NCBI GenBank assembly: GCA_938083085.1
Contig: CALLKX010000076.1
Location: 1 to 50,742 of the forward strand
Reading direction: 5' to 3'
DNA length: 50,742 nucleotides
From: an uncultured bacterium
GTDB lineage: Bacteria > Planctomycetota > UBA1135 > GCA-002686595
Positions 17,939 to 26,042 of the stretch are shown here, piece by piece. Each line of letters starts with the position of its first letter. Within the stretch, counting starts at the first letter, position 1. Below the pieces are notes generated by a model. The model saw nothing but the letters and a program-made list of their open reading frames with translations. It searched no databases and was not told the origin of the DNA. Both the position numbers and the translations under genes were made by a program.

Positions 17939-18979
17939 ATGCGACAGACCCTCATCCTCGGCGCCCTCTCTACCCTGCTCTGCTCCACCGCGGCGGCGCA
18001 GCTTCCGGTGACGTTGACGGTCGATCAGAACGCCTCGCAGTTCACTTACTCGGGCTCCACGTCCCTGGGGCCGATCATCGGCAACCCGCCGAACTTCAGC
18101 CTCAACGGGGCCTGCAACATCATCGCCACCACCGGCGGCTTCCCGATCCAGACCGTGCAGTTCGTGCCCGGCGAGAGCGTGCTCGTGACCCCGGACCTCA
18201 CAGCCGAGATCCCAAACCCGGTCCCGTTCCTGCCCCCGCTCGCGACGATCGTGATCAGCAACCTGCGGCTCGAGCTCCAGTCCGATGTGGGCAGCGTGAA
18301 CGGCGGGGTCTTCTCCGTGAACCTCTTCTCGACCACCGTCAGCGGGACGTCCACGATCACTCCCCTCGGGGGTGGTCCCTCGGTCGGCGACCTGACGGGG
18401 ACCATGAGCACGCCCCAGCCGCTGAACGGAACGATCGCCCTCAACGGGTCGAGCCTCAGCCTCAACGCGCCGCTGGCGCTCAACTTCCAGCTGTCCGACC
18501 CCGGCTCCGGCGTCACGGCCGACTTCGACGTGCAGGGCAGCCTGGTGACCAATTACACCGCACCGGCGCCGACCAGCTACTGCTCGTCGGTCCCCAACTC
18601 CAGCGGCGCGGCTGGGATCATTCAGGCGACGGGCTCCCAGAGCATCTTCGCCAACTCGCTCACCCTCGACGCCTCGAACCTCCCGACGCTCTCCCTCGGG
18701 TACTTCCTCTTCTCGGAGACCCAGGGCTTCGCCACAGGCCTCGGCGGCGGCCAAGGCAACCTCTGCCTCGGCGGCGGGATCTTCCGCCTCTCGAACTTCA
18801 TCCAGAGCTCGGGCTTCACGGGCCAGGTGAACTTCCCCCTCCCCTTCTCGGGACTGCCCACCACCGTCTCGCTCAACGCCGGTGAATCCTGGAACTTCCA
18901 GTACTGGTTCCGGGATGCGAGCGGAGGTGGCGCGACCTCGAACACCACCGACGCCGTCTCGGTGACCTTCCTCCCCTGA
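17939..18979 (+). CDS. Secreted protein with YCSS-type C-terminal domain
   Basis: 346 residues. A short signal peptide (cleavage near STAAAQ, residue 21) is followed by a beta-rich domain of about 190 residues (LTVDQNASQFTYSGSTSLGP and onward) that I do not recognise. Residues 214-346 are a separate module beginning YCSSVPNSSGAAG and ending with a YWFRD segment and AVSVTFLP. The same module ends the sugar dehydrogenase at 24258-25844, where the enzyme part is different, so it behaves as a mobile C-terminal domain, perhaps for surface attachment or sorting. The gene stands alone, divergent from the HTH gene; a tandem repeat starts 31 bases past its stop. Confidence 0.7.
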   Translation: MRQTLILGALSTLLCSTAAAQLPVTLTVDQNASQFTYSGSTSLGPIIGNPPNFSLNGACNIIATTGGFPIQTVQFVPGESVLVTPDLTAEIPNPVPFLPPLATIVISNLRLELQSDVGSVNGGVFSVNLFSTTVSGTSTITPLGGGPSVGDLTGTMSTPQPLNGTIALNGSSLSLNAPLALNFQLSDPGSGVTADFDVQGSLVTNYTAPAPTSYCSSVPNSSGAAGIIQATGSQSIFANSLTLDASNLPTLSLGYFLFSETQGFATGLGGGQGNLCLGGGIFRLSNFIQSSGFTGQVNFPLPFSGLPTTVSLNAGESWNFQYWFRDASGGGATSNTTDAVSVTFLP

Positions 18980-19010
18980 AGCCCAGGGGAGGTCTACACG
19001 GCGCTCCGCA

Positions 19011-19154
19011 GTCGAGCCCTGCCCAGGGGCGAGCCAAACACAGAGTCGAGCCCTGCCCAAGGGCGAGCCAAACACAGAGGCGAGCCCTGCCCTGAGGCGA
19101 GCCAAACACAGAGTCGAGCCAAACCCAGAGTCGAGCCTTGCCCAGGGGCGAGCC
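19011..19154. repeat. 34-base tandem repeat built from 17-base halves
   Basis: Three full 34-base units at 19011-19044, 19045-19078 and 19079-19112, a half unit (19113-19129) and a partial unit (19130-19154). Each unit is made of two 17-base halves, one starting GTCGAGCC and the other GGCGAGCC. Units abut without spacers, so this is not a CRISPR array. It lies in a convergent gap between two stop codons. The reading frames through it are just products of the repeat. Confidence 0.85.
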
Positions 19155-19416
19155 GTGCGGGGGGAGCGGCAACCCGCCCACCCCCGGACGCCTGCAGCCG
19201 GGCGCGGCTGGGGCCCGCGACTTGGCCGTGGCGTCGACTCTCCGCTCCTCCAAGCCGTCCAAGAGTACGCCCCTGAGCGCATCCGCTCCCTGACCTCCAG
19301 GCGTGGAGCGTTGAACGCATTGCACCTGCCCCTTGACTCCGGTCGCTGGAGGCGCGGGGCCTCGGCTCGCGCCCGCCCGTGGGCGCCAGCGCCACCACCC
19401 CGGGCGCGGCCGCTGC
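19155..19416. other. Rest of convergent gap, nothing recognised
   Basis: Together with the repeat before it this makes a 437-base convergent gap (18980-19416). GC-rich, with Arg-rich pseudo-frames on both strands. I see no gene, RNA or convincing terminator in this part. Confidence 0.4.
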
Positions 19417-21075
19417 TCAGCCCCTGGTCACAGAGCGCAGGACCTGAACCCACCAGGGCCCGGTTGCGACCTGCGGCAGGGGCATGATCCAGGCAGGAGC
19501 TGCGTCCGCTTGGGGACCTGGAGACTCCGCGACGGCGCCATCCTTCAGCGACGCTCCGTCCTCCAGTTGCTCCCGCAGGCCGGCTCCGACGGCCTCCAGC
19601 GCTGCGACCGCCTGCTCCTGGCCCGACTCCAGCTCGACCATCAGCCCACGGATCTCTGCACGGAGCGCCTCCGTCTCCAGAGCACGCAAGGCGTGCTGGG
19701 CGGCTCGCTCCTCTTCCGCTGCCACGCGCTGGCGCTCAAAGGCCTGACGGTTCTCGACGGATCGAACTCTCGCGTCGTCCAGCGCGGCGCGCGCCGCTAC
19801 GGCGTCGCGCTCGGCTGCGGCCAGGCGTTCGTCGAACCGCGCCCGATCCCGCGCGCTTGACTCCACGATGATCTCGAGCTCTGCGCCACGGCGGACCGCT
19901 TGACGGTCAGCGGCCACGAGCCGGTCTTCGAGTTCGCGGAGCTGCTCGGCGCTGGCGAGGCGTGCCGCCTCTGCTTGCGCGCGGTCGACCGAGGCCTCCG
20001 CCGTCAACTGCGCGGCGCGACTCCGGGATCGCTCCAGCGCGTCCGTCCGCGCGTCGAGCCTCGCAGCGAGCGCGGCTCGCTCCTCTCCAGAGGCTGCCGC
20101 GAGAGTCCCCATGGAGACCTCGAGACGACCCAGCTCGGCGGTGAGCTGCGCGCTCTGGCTGGCCTCACGTCCGGAGGCCCGATCGTCCAGCCAACCCGGG
20201 AGCATCGCCATGACGGCGAGCGCGGAGATCGACATGAGCCCGAGCGCGGCGCCGCCGGCCCGCACCCAGGACCCCGAGCGCCCCTGGAGCTCAAGGTCCA
20301 GGACTCGCCGCTGCGCCATCAGCAGCGACGCGGTGCTGGCCTGCCGCTCTCGCTCCGCGAGGTCCAGCCGCGTTTCAAGGTCCTGGCAGAGCCCGATCAG
20401 CGCGTCCCTGCTCGCGCCCGAGCTCCGCACCGCCTCAGCGATACCGTCGGCGCCGCCCGGTCGGGACCGAGGAGCTGCCAGAGACTCCTGAGCCGTCGCC
20501 TTGGACCTCACCGAGGCCTCGACCGTGCCCGAAGCGTCCCCTGCTGAACTTGCTGCTGAACTTGCTGCTGAACCTGCTGCTGAGTCCTCCGCCGGGACGC
20601 TCGGCGGAGCAACGGTGGAAGGGCGGCGATCCGTGGGGTCGACCGCGGGCGGCTCCAACGGAGAGCCAGCGGCTCCCGGCGCTGCGGCCACGGCATGCTC
20701 GACAGGTGCACTGGCCGCCCCGGAGGCCGCCCCCGACCCTGGGGCACCGGGCCGAAGGGCCTCGGCGGGTGGACGGCGCCCAGCCGGTCCACTGGACCCG
20801 CTGGTAGCACCGGGCCACTCGGAGGCGCCCGCTCCGACGGGGGCGCCAGGGAACGCCTCCATGAGGTCCAGCCCTCGAACGCAGCGCACCTCCTTACGGC
20901 CCCGTCGTCGAGTCTCAAAGAGCAGCTCGCCGCGGTCGCAGCGCGCCTCGAGATCCTCGACGGGGACGCGCACTCGGCCGGCGGCCTCCTCGAGGGTGAA
21001 GAGGGCTCCTGGATCAAGCGCGCCAGCCACGGCAGCGCGCGCGGCCGGGCCGGCCTGGGTCGTCTCGCTCGGCAT
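19417..21075 (-). CDS. Membrane-anchored HTH protein with long outer coiled coil
   Basis: 552 residues from ATG 21075. Residues 25-75 form an excisionase/MerR-like helix-turn-helix (LFTLEEAAGRVRVPVEDLEA, then RGELLFETRRRGRKEVRC). A long Ala/Pro/Ser linker (80-215) with an SAAS repeat follows, then a short coiled coil (225-265), one membrane helix (271-294, AGGAALGLMSISALAVMAML) and about 210 residues of Ala/Glu/Arg-rich heptads (300-510), which would lie outside the cytoplasm. The plan, HTH then coil then single membrane span, equals that of the 16259-17809 protein. DNA binding from the membrane is the likely role; the signal sensed is unknown. Long coiled coils can also tether nucleoid or envelope parts. 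Confidence 0.6.
   Translation of the reverse strand: MPSETTQAGPAARAAVAGALDPGALFTLEEAAGRVRVPVEDLEARCDRGELLFETRRRGRKEVRCVRGLDLMEAFPGAPVGAGASEWPGATSGSSGPAGRRPPAEALRPGAPGSGAASGAASAPVEHAVAAAPGAAGSPLEPPAVDPTDRRPSTVAPPSVPAEDSAAGSAASSAASSAGDASGTVEASVRSKATAQESLAAPRSRPGGADGIAEAVRSSGASRDALIGLCQDLETRLDLAERERQASTASLLMAQRRVLDLELQGRSGSWVRAGGAALGLMSISALAVMAMLPGWLDDRASGREASQSAQLTAELGRLEVSMGTLAAASGEERAALAARLDARTDALERSRSRAAQLTAEASVDRAQAEAARLASAEQLRELEDRLVAADRQAVRRGAELEIIVESSARDRARFDERLAAAERDAVAARAALDDARVRSVENRQAFERQRVAAEEERAAQHALRALETEALRAEIRGLMVELESGQEQAVAALEAVGAGLREQLEDGASLKDGAVAESPGPQADAAPAWIMPLPQVATGPWWVQVLRSVTRG
20541..20584 (-). repeat. Coding 12-base tandem repeat (SAAS linker)
   Basis: Three and a half copies of CTGCTGAACTTG within the 19417-21075 gene, encoding the SAASSAASSA stretch of its linker. 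In frame, therefore tolerant of copy-number change. Confidence 0.7.
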
Positions 21076-21239
21076 GGCCCGACGATAGGAACCCGCGAGG
21101 GCAGATCTCAACCATCACCCGTGCAACCCGCAGCGCACACGCTGAGCCGGGGCGAGATGGGCCTGGAGCCCAATGCTCTTTTCATGCCAACGTCCGAATT
21201 CTGAACCCTGCGACCCGAGCCTCTGGCAACCTCCCGCCC

Positions 21240-22229
21240 ATGTCTGAAGGCTATTCGAGCGACCACGACTACTTCGCGAGCTACGCGGACCCCGGCGTCC
21301 ACCGGCTGATGATCCAAGATCACGCCCGGACGGACAGTTACCGACGGGCGATCGAGTCCGTTGCCAAGGGCAAGCGCGTGCTCGACGTGGGCACGGGGAC
21401 CGGCATCCTGTCGATGTTCGCCGCCCGTGCGGGCGCCGCCCACGTGGACGCGGTGGACTCCTCGGCCATCATCGACGTGGCGAGGGACGTCGCCGCCGAC
21501 AACGGGCTCGGCGACCGCATCACCTTCCATCGCGGGCGGATGGAGGACCTTGACCTCGAAGGGGGCTACGACCTCATCATCTCAGAGTGGATGGGCTTCT
21601 TTGGCCTCGCGGAGCTGATGTTTGAGTCGGTCATCGACGCCCGCGACCGCTACATGAAGCCCGGCGGGCACATGCTCCCGCGGACGCTTCGCCTTTGTGT
21701 CGCACCGGTCGACGACAGCCATGTCCACCAGGACCTGGGGCTCGGCCTGTGGGAGCGCCCGGTCTATGGCCTGGACTACTCCCGCCTGATCGAGGCTGAG
21801 GTCCAGAGCCTCATCACCGCAGCGTGCGACCTCAAGCCCGCGTCCCTCCTCGGCACCCCCGCCGACGTGCTGGACATCGACCTTGACCACGCCTGCGCGG
21901 ATGACTTCTTCTTCACGACCGCCGCGACCCTCCTGATCGAGCGCGCCGGCACCGTGCACGGCTTTGGCGGCTGGTTCGAGGTCGACCTGACTCCGGACGT
22001 GGAGCTGTCCTGCTCCCCCATGGTCCCGCCCACGCACTGGCGCCAGTCGTTCTTCCCGGTCCGCCCCTTCTCCGTGGAGCCAGGCGACCGGATCCGGCTC
22101 GCCATGAACGCGGAGCGCACCGAGGCTGGCGATCAGCGCCTGCCGCTCTACTTTGTGGACGGCGAGCTCGTTCGCGACGGCAAGGTGCTCCACCGCTTCT
22201 TCTACCGCCACCACGGCAGCTTCGAGTGA
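21240..22229 (+). CDS. PRMT-type protein arginine N-methyltransferase
   Basis: 329 residues, close to the length of a minimal eukaryotic type I PRMT core. The order of motifs is that of PRMT1: YFASY (Y11-Y15) with DHARTDSYRRAI, the SAM site VLDVGTGTGILSMFAARAGA (47-66), the acidic ribose contact D73, the double-E loop SEWMGFFGLAE with E116 and E125 spaced nine apart as in PRMT1, and the THW loop PPTHWRQSFF (T265-W267) in a beta-barrel domain. These enzymes transfer methyl groups from S-adenosylmethionine to arginine side chains. PRMT-type enzymes are common in eukaryotes and rare in bacteria, so transfer or an old planctomycete lineage is possible. The gene stands alone; the neighbours suggest no substrate. 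Confidence 0.88.
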   Translation: MSEGYSSDHDYFASYADPGVHRLMIQDHARTDSYRRAIESVAKGKRVLDVGTGTGILSMFAARAGAAHVDAVDSSAIIDVARDVAADNGLGDRITFHRGRMEDLDLEGGYDLIISEWMGFFGLAELMFESVIDARDRYMKPGGHMLPRTLRLCVAPVDDSHVHQDLGLGLWERPVYGLDYSRLIEAEVQSLITAACDLKPASLLGTPADVLDIDLDHACADDFFFTTAATLLIERAGTVHGFGGWFEVDLTPDVELSCSPMVPPTHWRQSFFPVRPFSVEPGDRIRLAMNAERTEAGDQRLPLYFVDGELVRDGKVLHRFFYRHHGSFE

Positions 22230-22498
22230 CCCTCGGCGTTCGGCTGCGGCCACGCCGGCTGTGACCTGAACCGGCAGCGGCCGCTCCAGCTTCCACCCGG
22301 CCCAGCCCCGATGGACCCGATGGACCCGGCGGCTGAAGCTGCCATCGACGGCTGCCCGGGCTCTCCAGAGGCGGCTCCCGGACGCCGGCTCGAAGGCGGC
22401 CTCCGCAGCTTGCCAGCCTCACGCTGAGTGGGCGCCGGTCCCCACGGCAGTCGCTCCTGAGCGGCTCCCTGGCGGCCCGTCCGTACCGCCGCGGCGGC

Positions 22499-23983
22499 TC
22501 ATCTGCCGCCGCCGTACCCGAGACTGCGGAGCGCGTCGGCCTGGTCGGGGTCAAAGGCCGAAGGCCTGGGGGCAGCGGCCCGGAGCCACGCCGAGTGGGC
22601 GCGCTCAAGATCCTCGAGGGCATCTCTCGCCGCGGGCGGCAGTGGAGGTCCAGCGAGGAGGTCGTGCCGTTCCTCTGGGTCGCTCCTCAGGTCGTAGAGC
22701 TGACGCACCCCGAGGTAGGGCGCCTTGATCAGCTTCCAGGGCCCGAGCCGAGCCGCCTGGGGCTTGGCCTCACCGAGCCAGGCGAGGCCCTCCGCCTGCT
22801 CCAGGCGCCCGCCCGGCTGTGTCGCCTCGGAGAACACGGCGCGCCGGGGGAGCTCGGCGCCGCCGAGGGCGCCGAGGAGGCTCCGACCGCGACCGGGATC
22901 ATCGCCCGGGCCGGGGGCCAGCCCGACGGCCTCAAGGATGGTCGGCGCCACGTCGACCCCGGACACCGGCGTCGCGACCCGAGCGCCGCGGAGCACCCCG
23001 GGTCCGCGGATGATCAGCGGAACGTGGACGTCCGTCTCAGCGACCCAGAGTCCGTGATTCCAGAAGTTGCCCTGCTCCCAGAAGGTCTCGCCGTGGTCGG
23101 CGGTGATCAGCACGAGGGTCTCCTCCAGCAGGCCCCGCGCCGCCAGCCCGGCCAGGAGCCGACCGATCTCGGTGTCCATGTACTCGACCTCGGCGCCATA
23201 GAGCGCGGCCAGGCGCTCATCCGCAGGGCTCGGCCCCGCGCGGGCTGGTCCCGCCAGCGCCTCTGGAAGCCCGGCACCGATCACCGCCTGCTGGCCCAGC
23301 CCGCGCCCCAGCACGCGCTCTTGCTGCGCAGCGACCGCCGCCTCGATGTCCTCGAACCCCGCCACGTCCTCCGAACCAGGAGCGCCGTAAGGGGCGTGGG
23401 GATCGAAGTAGTGGGCAAACAGGAAGAGACGGTCGCCCTCTCCGCCGGCCAGCTGCTCGTCGACGTGCGCGAGCACCGCGTCCGTCACCGAGCCCGCCCG
23501 GCGCTGGGCCTGATCATTCCCGCCGGGTGAGGCCGGGAGGTCGAGGCGCTCATCGTAGAGGCCGAAGCCTTGATCCAGGCCCGTGGCCGAGACCAGGGCG
23601 GAGGATGCCACGAACGCCGCGCACTGGAACCCGGCATCGCCAAGGGCCTCGGCCAGGGTCCGGTTCGAGGGGTCCACCGTGAAGCCGTTCCTGACGACAC
23701 CGTGCCGCAGGGGGTAGGCGCCCGTCATGAGCGACGTATGGGAGCTCAAGGTCGTCGCCGCCGCGGAACTGCACTGCTCGAAGACCACCCCCTCGGAAGA
23801 GAGAGCGTCCAGGGCAGGTGTCTCGAAACGCGCCTGACCGTACAGGCCAAGGTGATCGGCCCGGGTGGTGTCCATCGTGATCAGGAGCACGTTGCGGGGC
23901 GAGGGCGCACCGCCGCCCCCGCAGGAGGCCGCGATGCCGAGAAACACGAGGGAAGGCAGCCAGCGGGGCATTTGGAGCGTCAT
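22499..23983 (-). CDS. Sulfatase/alkaline-phosphatase-fold lipoprotein, Thr at nucleophile site
   Basis: 494 residues. A signal peptide ends in AAS-Cys21 followed by Gly, so lipid anchoring is likely. The fold is clear: NVLLITMDTTRADHLGLYG with metal-binding Asp residues, LITADHGETFWEQGNFWNHG, VPLIIRGPGV and the family tail ALRSLGYGGG. The sulfatase nucleophile motif C/S-x-P-x-R is absent: the aligned stretch is TLSSHTSLMTG, with Thr78 where formylglycine would be. A Thr nucleophile is used by phosphoethanolamine transferases and other members of this superfamily, so a phospho-transfer or phosphodiesterase role is possible. It would not be a substrate of formylglycine-generating enzymes. Divergent from the sugar dehydrogenase gene across 274 bases. 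Confidence 0.85.
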   Translation of the reverse strand: MTLQMPRWLPSLVFLGIAASCGGGGAPSPRNVLLITMDTTRADHLGLYGQARFETPALDALSSEGVVFEQCSSAAATTLSSHTSLMTGAYPLRHGVVRNGFTVDPSNRTLAEALGDAGFQCAAFVASSALVSATGLDQGFGLYDERLDLPASPGGNDQAQRRAGSVTDAVLAHVDEQLAGGEGDRLFLFAHYFDPHAPYGAPGSEDVAGFEDIEAAVAAQQERVLGRGLGQQAVIGAGLPEALAGPARAGPSPADERLAALYGAEVEYMDTEIGRLLAGLAARGLLEETLVLITADHGETFWEQGNFWNHGLWVAETDVHVPLIIRGPGVLRGARVATPVSGVDVAPTILEAVGLAPGPGDDPGRGRSLLGALGGAELPRRAVFSEATQPGGRLEQAEGLAWLGEAKPQAARLGPWKLIKAPYLGVRQLYDLRSDPEERHDLLAGPPLPPAARDALEDLERAHSAWLRAAAPRPSAFDPDQADALRSLGYGGGR

Positions 23984-24060
23984 GTCGCAGATGTAGCCTC
24001 CTCAGGGCACGAGGTTCAGGGAATGTAGCCGCCAGGGCAGACCGGGATAGACTCAAGAGT

Positions 24061-24107
24061 GGGAACCTGCGGGCGTACGAACGCCTCCTTCGTTCGTGGG
24101 AGTTCCC
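24061..24107 (+). promoter_or_regulatory. Nested inverted repeat before sugar dehydrogenase gene
   Basis: Outer arms GGGAAC (24061-24066) and GTTCCC (24102-24107) enclose inner arms ACGAACG (24077-24083) and CGTTCGT (24091-24097) around a seven-base loop. The inner stem is perfect. It sits in the divergent gap 23984-24257, 150 bases before the ATG of the dehydrogenase gene. It could be an operator, or an RNA stem if transcription starts upstream; a TTGACA at 24130-24135 without a good -10 lies just downstream. Confidence 0.4.
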
Positions 24108-24257
24108 TGAGGACGGCAAATCGTCGCGCTTGACACCCGCACCCCATCCCTTGAAGCTCGTTTCTCGTGAATCGGGCCTCAGGCCCGCCTTCTCCGGCCC
24201 CATGATTCCAGGCGCCCTCCCGGCCCTCGCTTTCCGATCCACGTCCCACGGACGCTC

Positions 24258-25844
24258 ATGATGCTTCGCACACTCCTCGCTTCCGCCATCGCTGGCCTTG
24301 GCCTCCTGATCTCAGCGCCTGCCACCGCCCAGGCCCCGCTGACCACCGAGCTCTTCGTCTCGGGCCTCCAGAACCCGACCGACCTCACGTTCGCCCCCGG
24401 GGATCCGTCGAGGATCTTCGTCCTCGAGCAGGCCGGCCGCGTGCGTGTCGTCGAGAACGGGTCGCTGATCGCGACCCCGTTCCTGAACATCAACCCCGAG
24501 GTGGCCTCCGGCGGTGAGCGCGGCCTCCTGGGGCTCGCGTTCCACCCGGACTACCAGTCCAACGGGCGCTTCTTCGTCAGCTACACCAACAACTCCGGCA
24601 ACTCACGGGTCGCCGAGTACACGGTCTCCACGAATCCGAACGTCGCCAACCCGACGCGCGTCCAGTTCATCTCCCAGGTCAACCAGGACTTCTCCAACCA
24701 CAACGGTGGCTGCATCAAGTTCGGCCCTGACGGGAAGCTCTACTTCGGCCTCGGCGACGGCGGCTCCGGCAACGACCCGAACGGTCGCGCCCAGAACGGC
24801 CAGCAGCTGCTCGGCAAGATGCTGCGCTACGACGTGGACATCGCGGCGCCGTTCATCCCTGCGGACAACCCCTTCCTCAGCAACAGCTCGGTCCGCAACG
24901 AGATCTACCACCTCGGTCTGCGTAACCCCTGGCGCTTCACCTTCGACCGCGCGACCGGTGACATGTGGATCGCCGACGTGGGCCAGAACCAGCGCGAGGA
25001 GATCGACTTCATCCCCGCCGGCCAAGCTGGGCTGAACCTCGGGTGGCGCTGCAAGGAAGGGACCCGTTGCACGGGCCTCTCGGGCTGCAGCTGCACCAAC
25101 ACGGCGCTCCTCGATCCGATCATCGAATACAACCACGGCCAGGGATGCAGCGTGACCGGCGGGATGATCTATCGCGGCAACGCGATCCCGAGCCTCCAGG
25201 GCACGTACTTCTACGCGGACTACTGCTCGAACAGGATCTGGAGCGTCGAGTACGACGGCAGCTCCGTCCAGAACTTCACCGACCGCACGGTCGAGCTCCG
25301 CCCGACGTCCGGCTCGATCAGCTCGATCAGCTCCTTCGGCGAGGACCACGACGGCGAGGTCTACATCGTCACCCAGAGCGGCGGCCGCATCTGGAAGATC
25401 ACCGAGGAGCCGCCCGCCTGCGGGTTCACGGCCTACTGCTCGTCCAACGCGGGCAGCTCCGGCGCTCCGGCGCAGATCGCCGCCACCGGCTCTGCGAGCA
25501 TCACGGACAACAGCTTCGTCATCGCCGCCTCCGGCCTCCCGTCCTTCACCGTCGGGCTCTTCTTCTACGGCCCGATCCAGACGCAGGTCCCGAGCGGACT
25601 CGGCAACCTCTGCGTCATGGGCAGCGCCCAGGTGCCGGCGACTCGACTCTACCCGGCGGTACAGGCTGGCATCCTCGGCAGCGTCGCGCGGGCCGTGGAC
25701 TTCACGGACCCGAACCAGTCGACGGGCCCCGGGGCGATCCTCCCCGGCATGACGATGAACTTCCAGTGCTTCTTCCGCGACAACGTCGCCGGGGCGCCGA
25801 CGTTCAACTTCACCAACGCGATGTCCGTGCTCTTCTGCCCGTGA
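24258..25844 (+). CDS. Secreted PQQ-type sugar dehydrogenase with YCSS C-terminal domain
   Basis: 528 residues. Signal peptide to about residue 25 (PATAQA). Residues 27-385 form a six-bladed propeller of the soluble glucose dehydrogenase/HHIP-like type: ERGLLGLAFHPDYQSNGRFF, NHNGGCIKFGPDGKLYFGLGDGG, IYHLGLRNPWRFTFDRATGDMWIADVGQNQREEID and GLNLGWRCKEG. Such enzymes oxidise aldoses with PQQ, though many homologues have untested substrates; PQQ synthesis genes are not in the window. Residues 393-528 (YCSSNAGSSGAPA to NAMSVLFCP) are the same tail module as in the 17939-18979 protein. ATG 24258 is followed directly by a second ATG. A strong hairpin terminator lies 40 bases after the stop. Confidence 0.88.
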   Translation: MMLRTLLASAIAGLGLLISAPATAQAPLTTELFVSGLQNPTDLTFAPGDPSRIFVLEQAGRVRVVENGSLIATPFLNINPEVASGGERGLLGLAFHPDYQSNGRFFVSYTNNSGNSRVAEYTVSTNPNVANPTRVQFISQVNQDFSNHNGGCIKFGPDGKLYFGLGDGGSGNDPNGRAQNGQQLLGKMLRYDVDIAAPFIPADNPFLSNSSVRNEIYHLGLRNPWRFTFDRATGDMWIADVGQNQREEIDFIPAGQAGLNLGWRCKEGTRCTGLSGCSCTNTALLDPIIEYNHGQGCSVTGGMIYRGNAIPSLQGTYFYADYCSNRIWSVEYDGSSVQNFTDRTVELRPTSGSISSISSFGEDHDGEVYIVTQSGGRIWKITEEPPACGFTAYCSSNAGSSGAPAQIAATGSASITDNSFVIAASGLPSFTVGLFFYGPIQTQVPSGLGNLCVMGSAQVPATRLYPAVQAGILGSVARAVDFTDPNQSTGPGAILPGMTMNFQCFFRDNVAGAPTFNFTNAMSVLFCP

Positions 25845-25883
25845 TCCGCCGCTGACCGGGTTCCGCTCTCGGCCAAGAAGCAA

Positions 25884-25919
25884 AACACCCGCGCCTCCCC
25901 TTCAGGAGGCGCGGGTGTT
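25884..25919. terminator. Intrinsic terminator hairpin, possibly bidirectional
   Basis: A perfect 15-base stem, AACACCCGCGCCTCC (25884-25898) and GGAGGCGCGGGTGTT (25905-25919), with a six-base loop. It is followed by a short T-rich stretch on the plus strand and preceded by AAAA, so it can also serve the minus strand. It lies between the convergent dehydrogenase (stop 25844) and GGDEF-like (stop 26043) genes. Confidence 0.85.
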
Positions 25920-25958
25920 CTCTTGGACCGGCGCTCGGGCACACGATCAGCCAGCGCC

Positions 25959-25991
25959 GAGCCAGAGCCGAGCCAGAGCCGAGCCAGAGCC
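25959..25991. repeat. 11-base tandem repeat in convergent gap
   Basis: Three exact copies of GAGCCAGAGCC (25959-25969, 25970-25980, 25981-25991) just beyond the terminator. The GAGCC core also recurs in the 34-base repeat at 19011-19154. Confidence 0.75.
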
Positions 25992-26042
25992 GGGGGTCAG
26001 CGTGGACCGCAAGCCGCCGGGCCTGCGGCCGACCTGCGCCGC

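Noticed and set aside
19011..19154. CRISPR array
   Set aside because: The 34-base units abut directly, have no unique spacers and split into 17-base halves; no cas genes nearby.
22230..22498. Possible gene or RNA in the convergent gap after the PRMT gene
   Set aside because: Only a two-copy nine-base repeat (CCGATGGAC) and GC-rich pseudo-frames are visible.
24130..24135. TTGACA as promoter -35 of the sugar dehydrogenase gene
   Set aside because: At 16-18 bases downstream there is no acceptable -10 box, so I only mention it with the hairpin.
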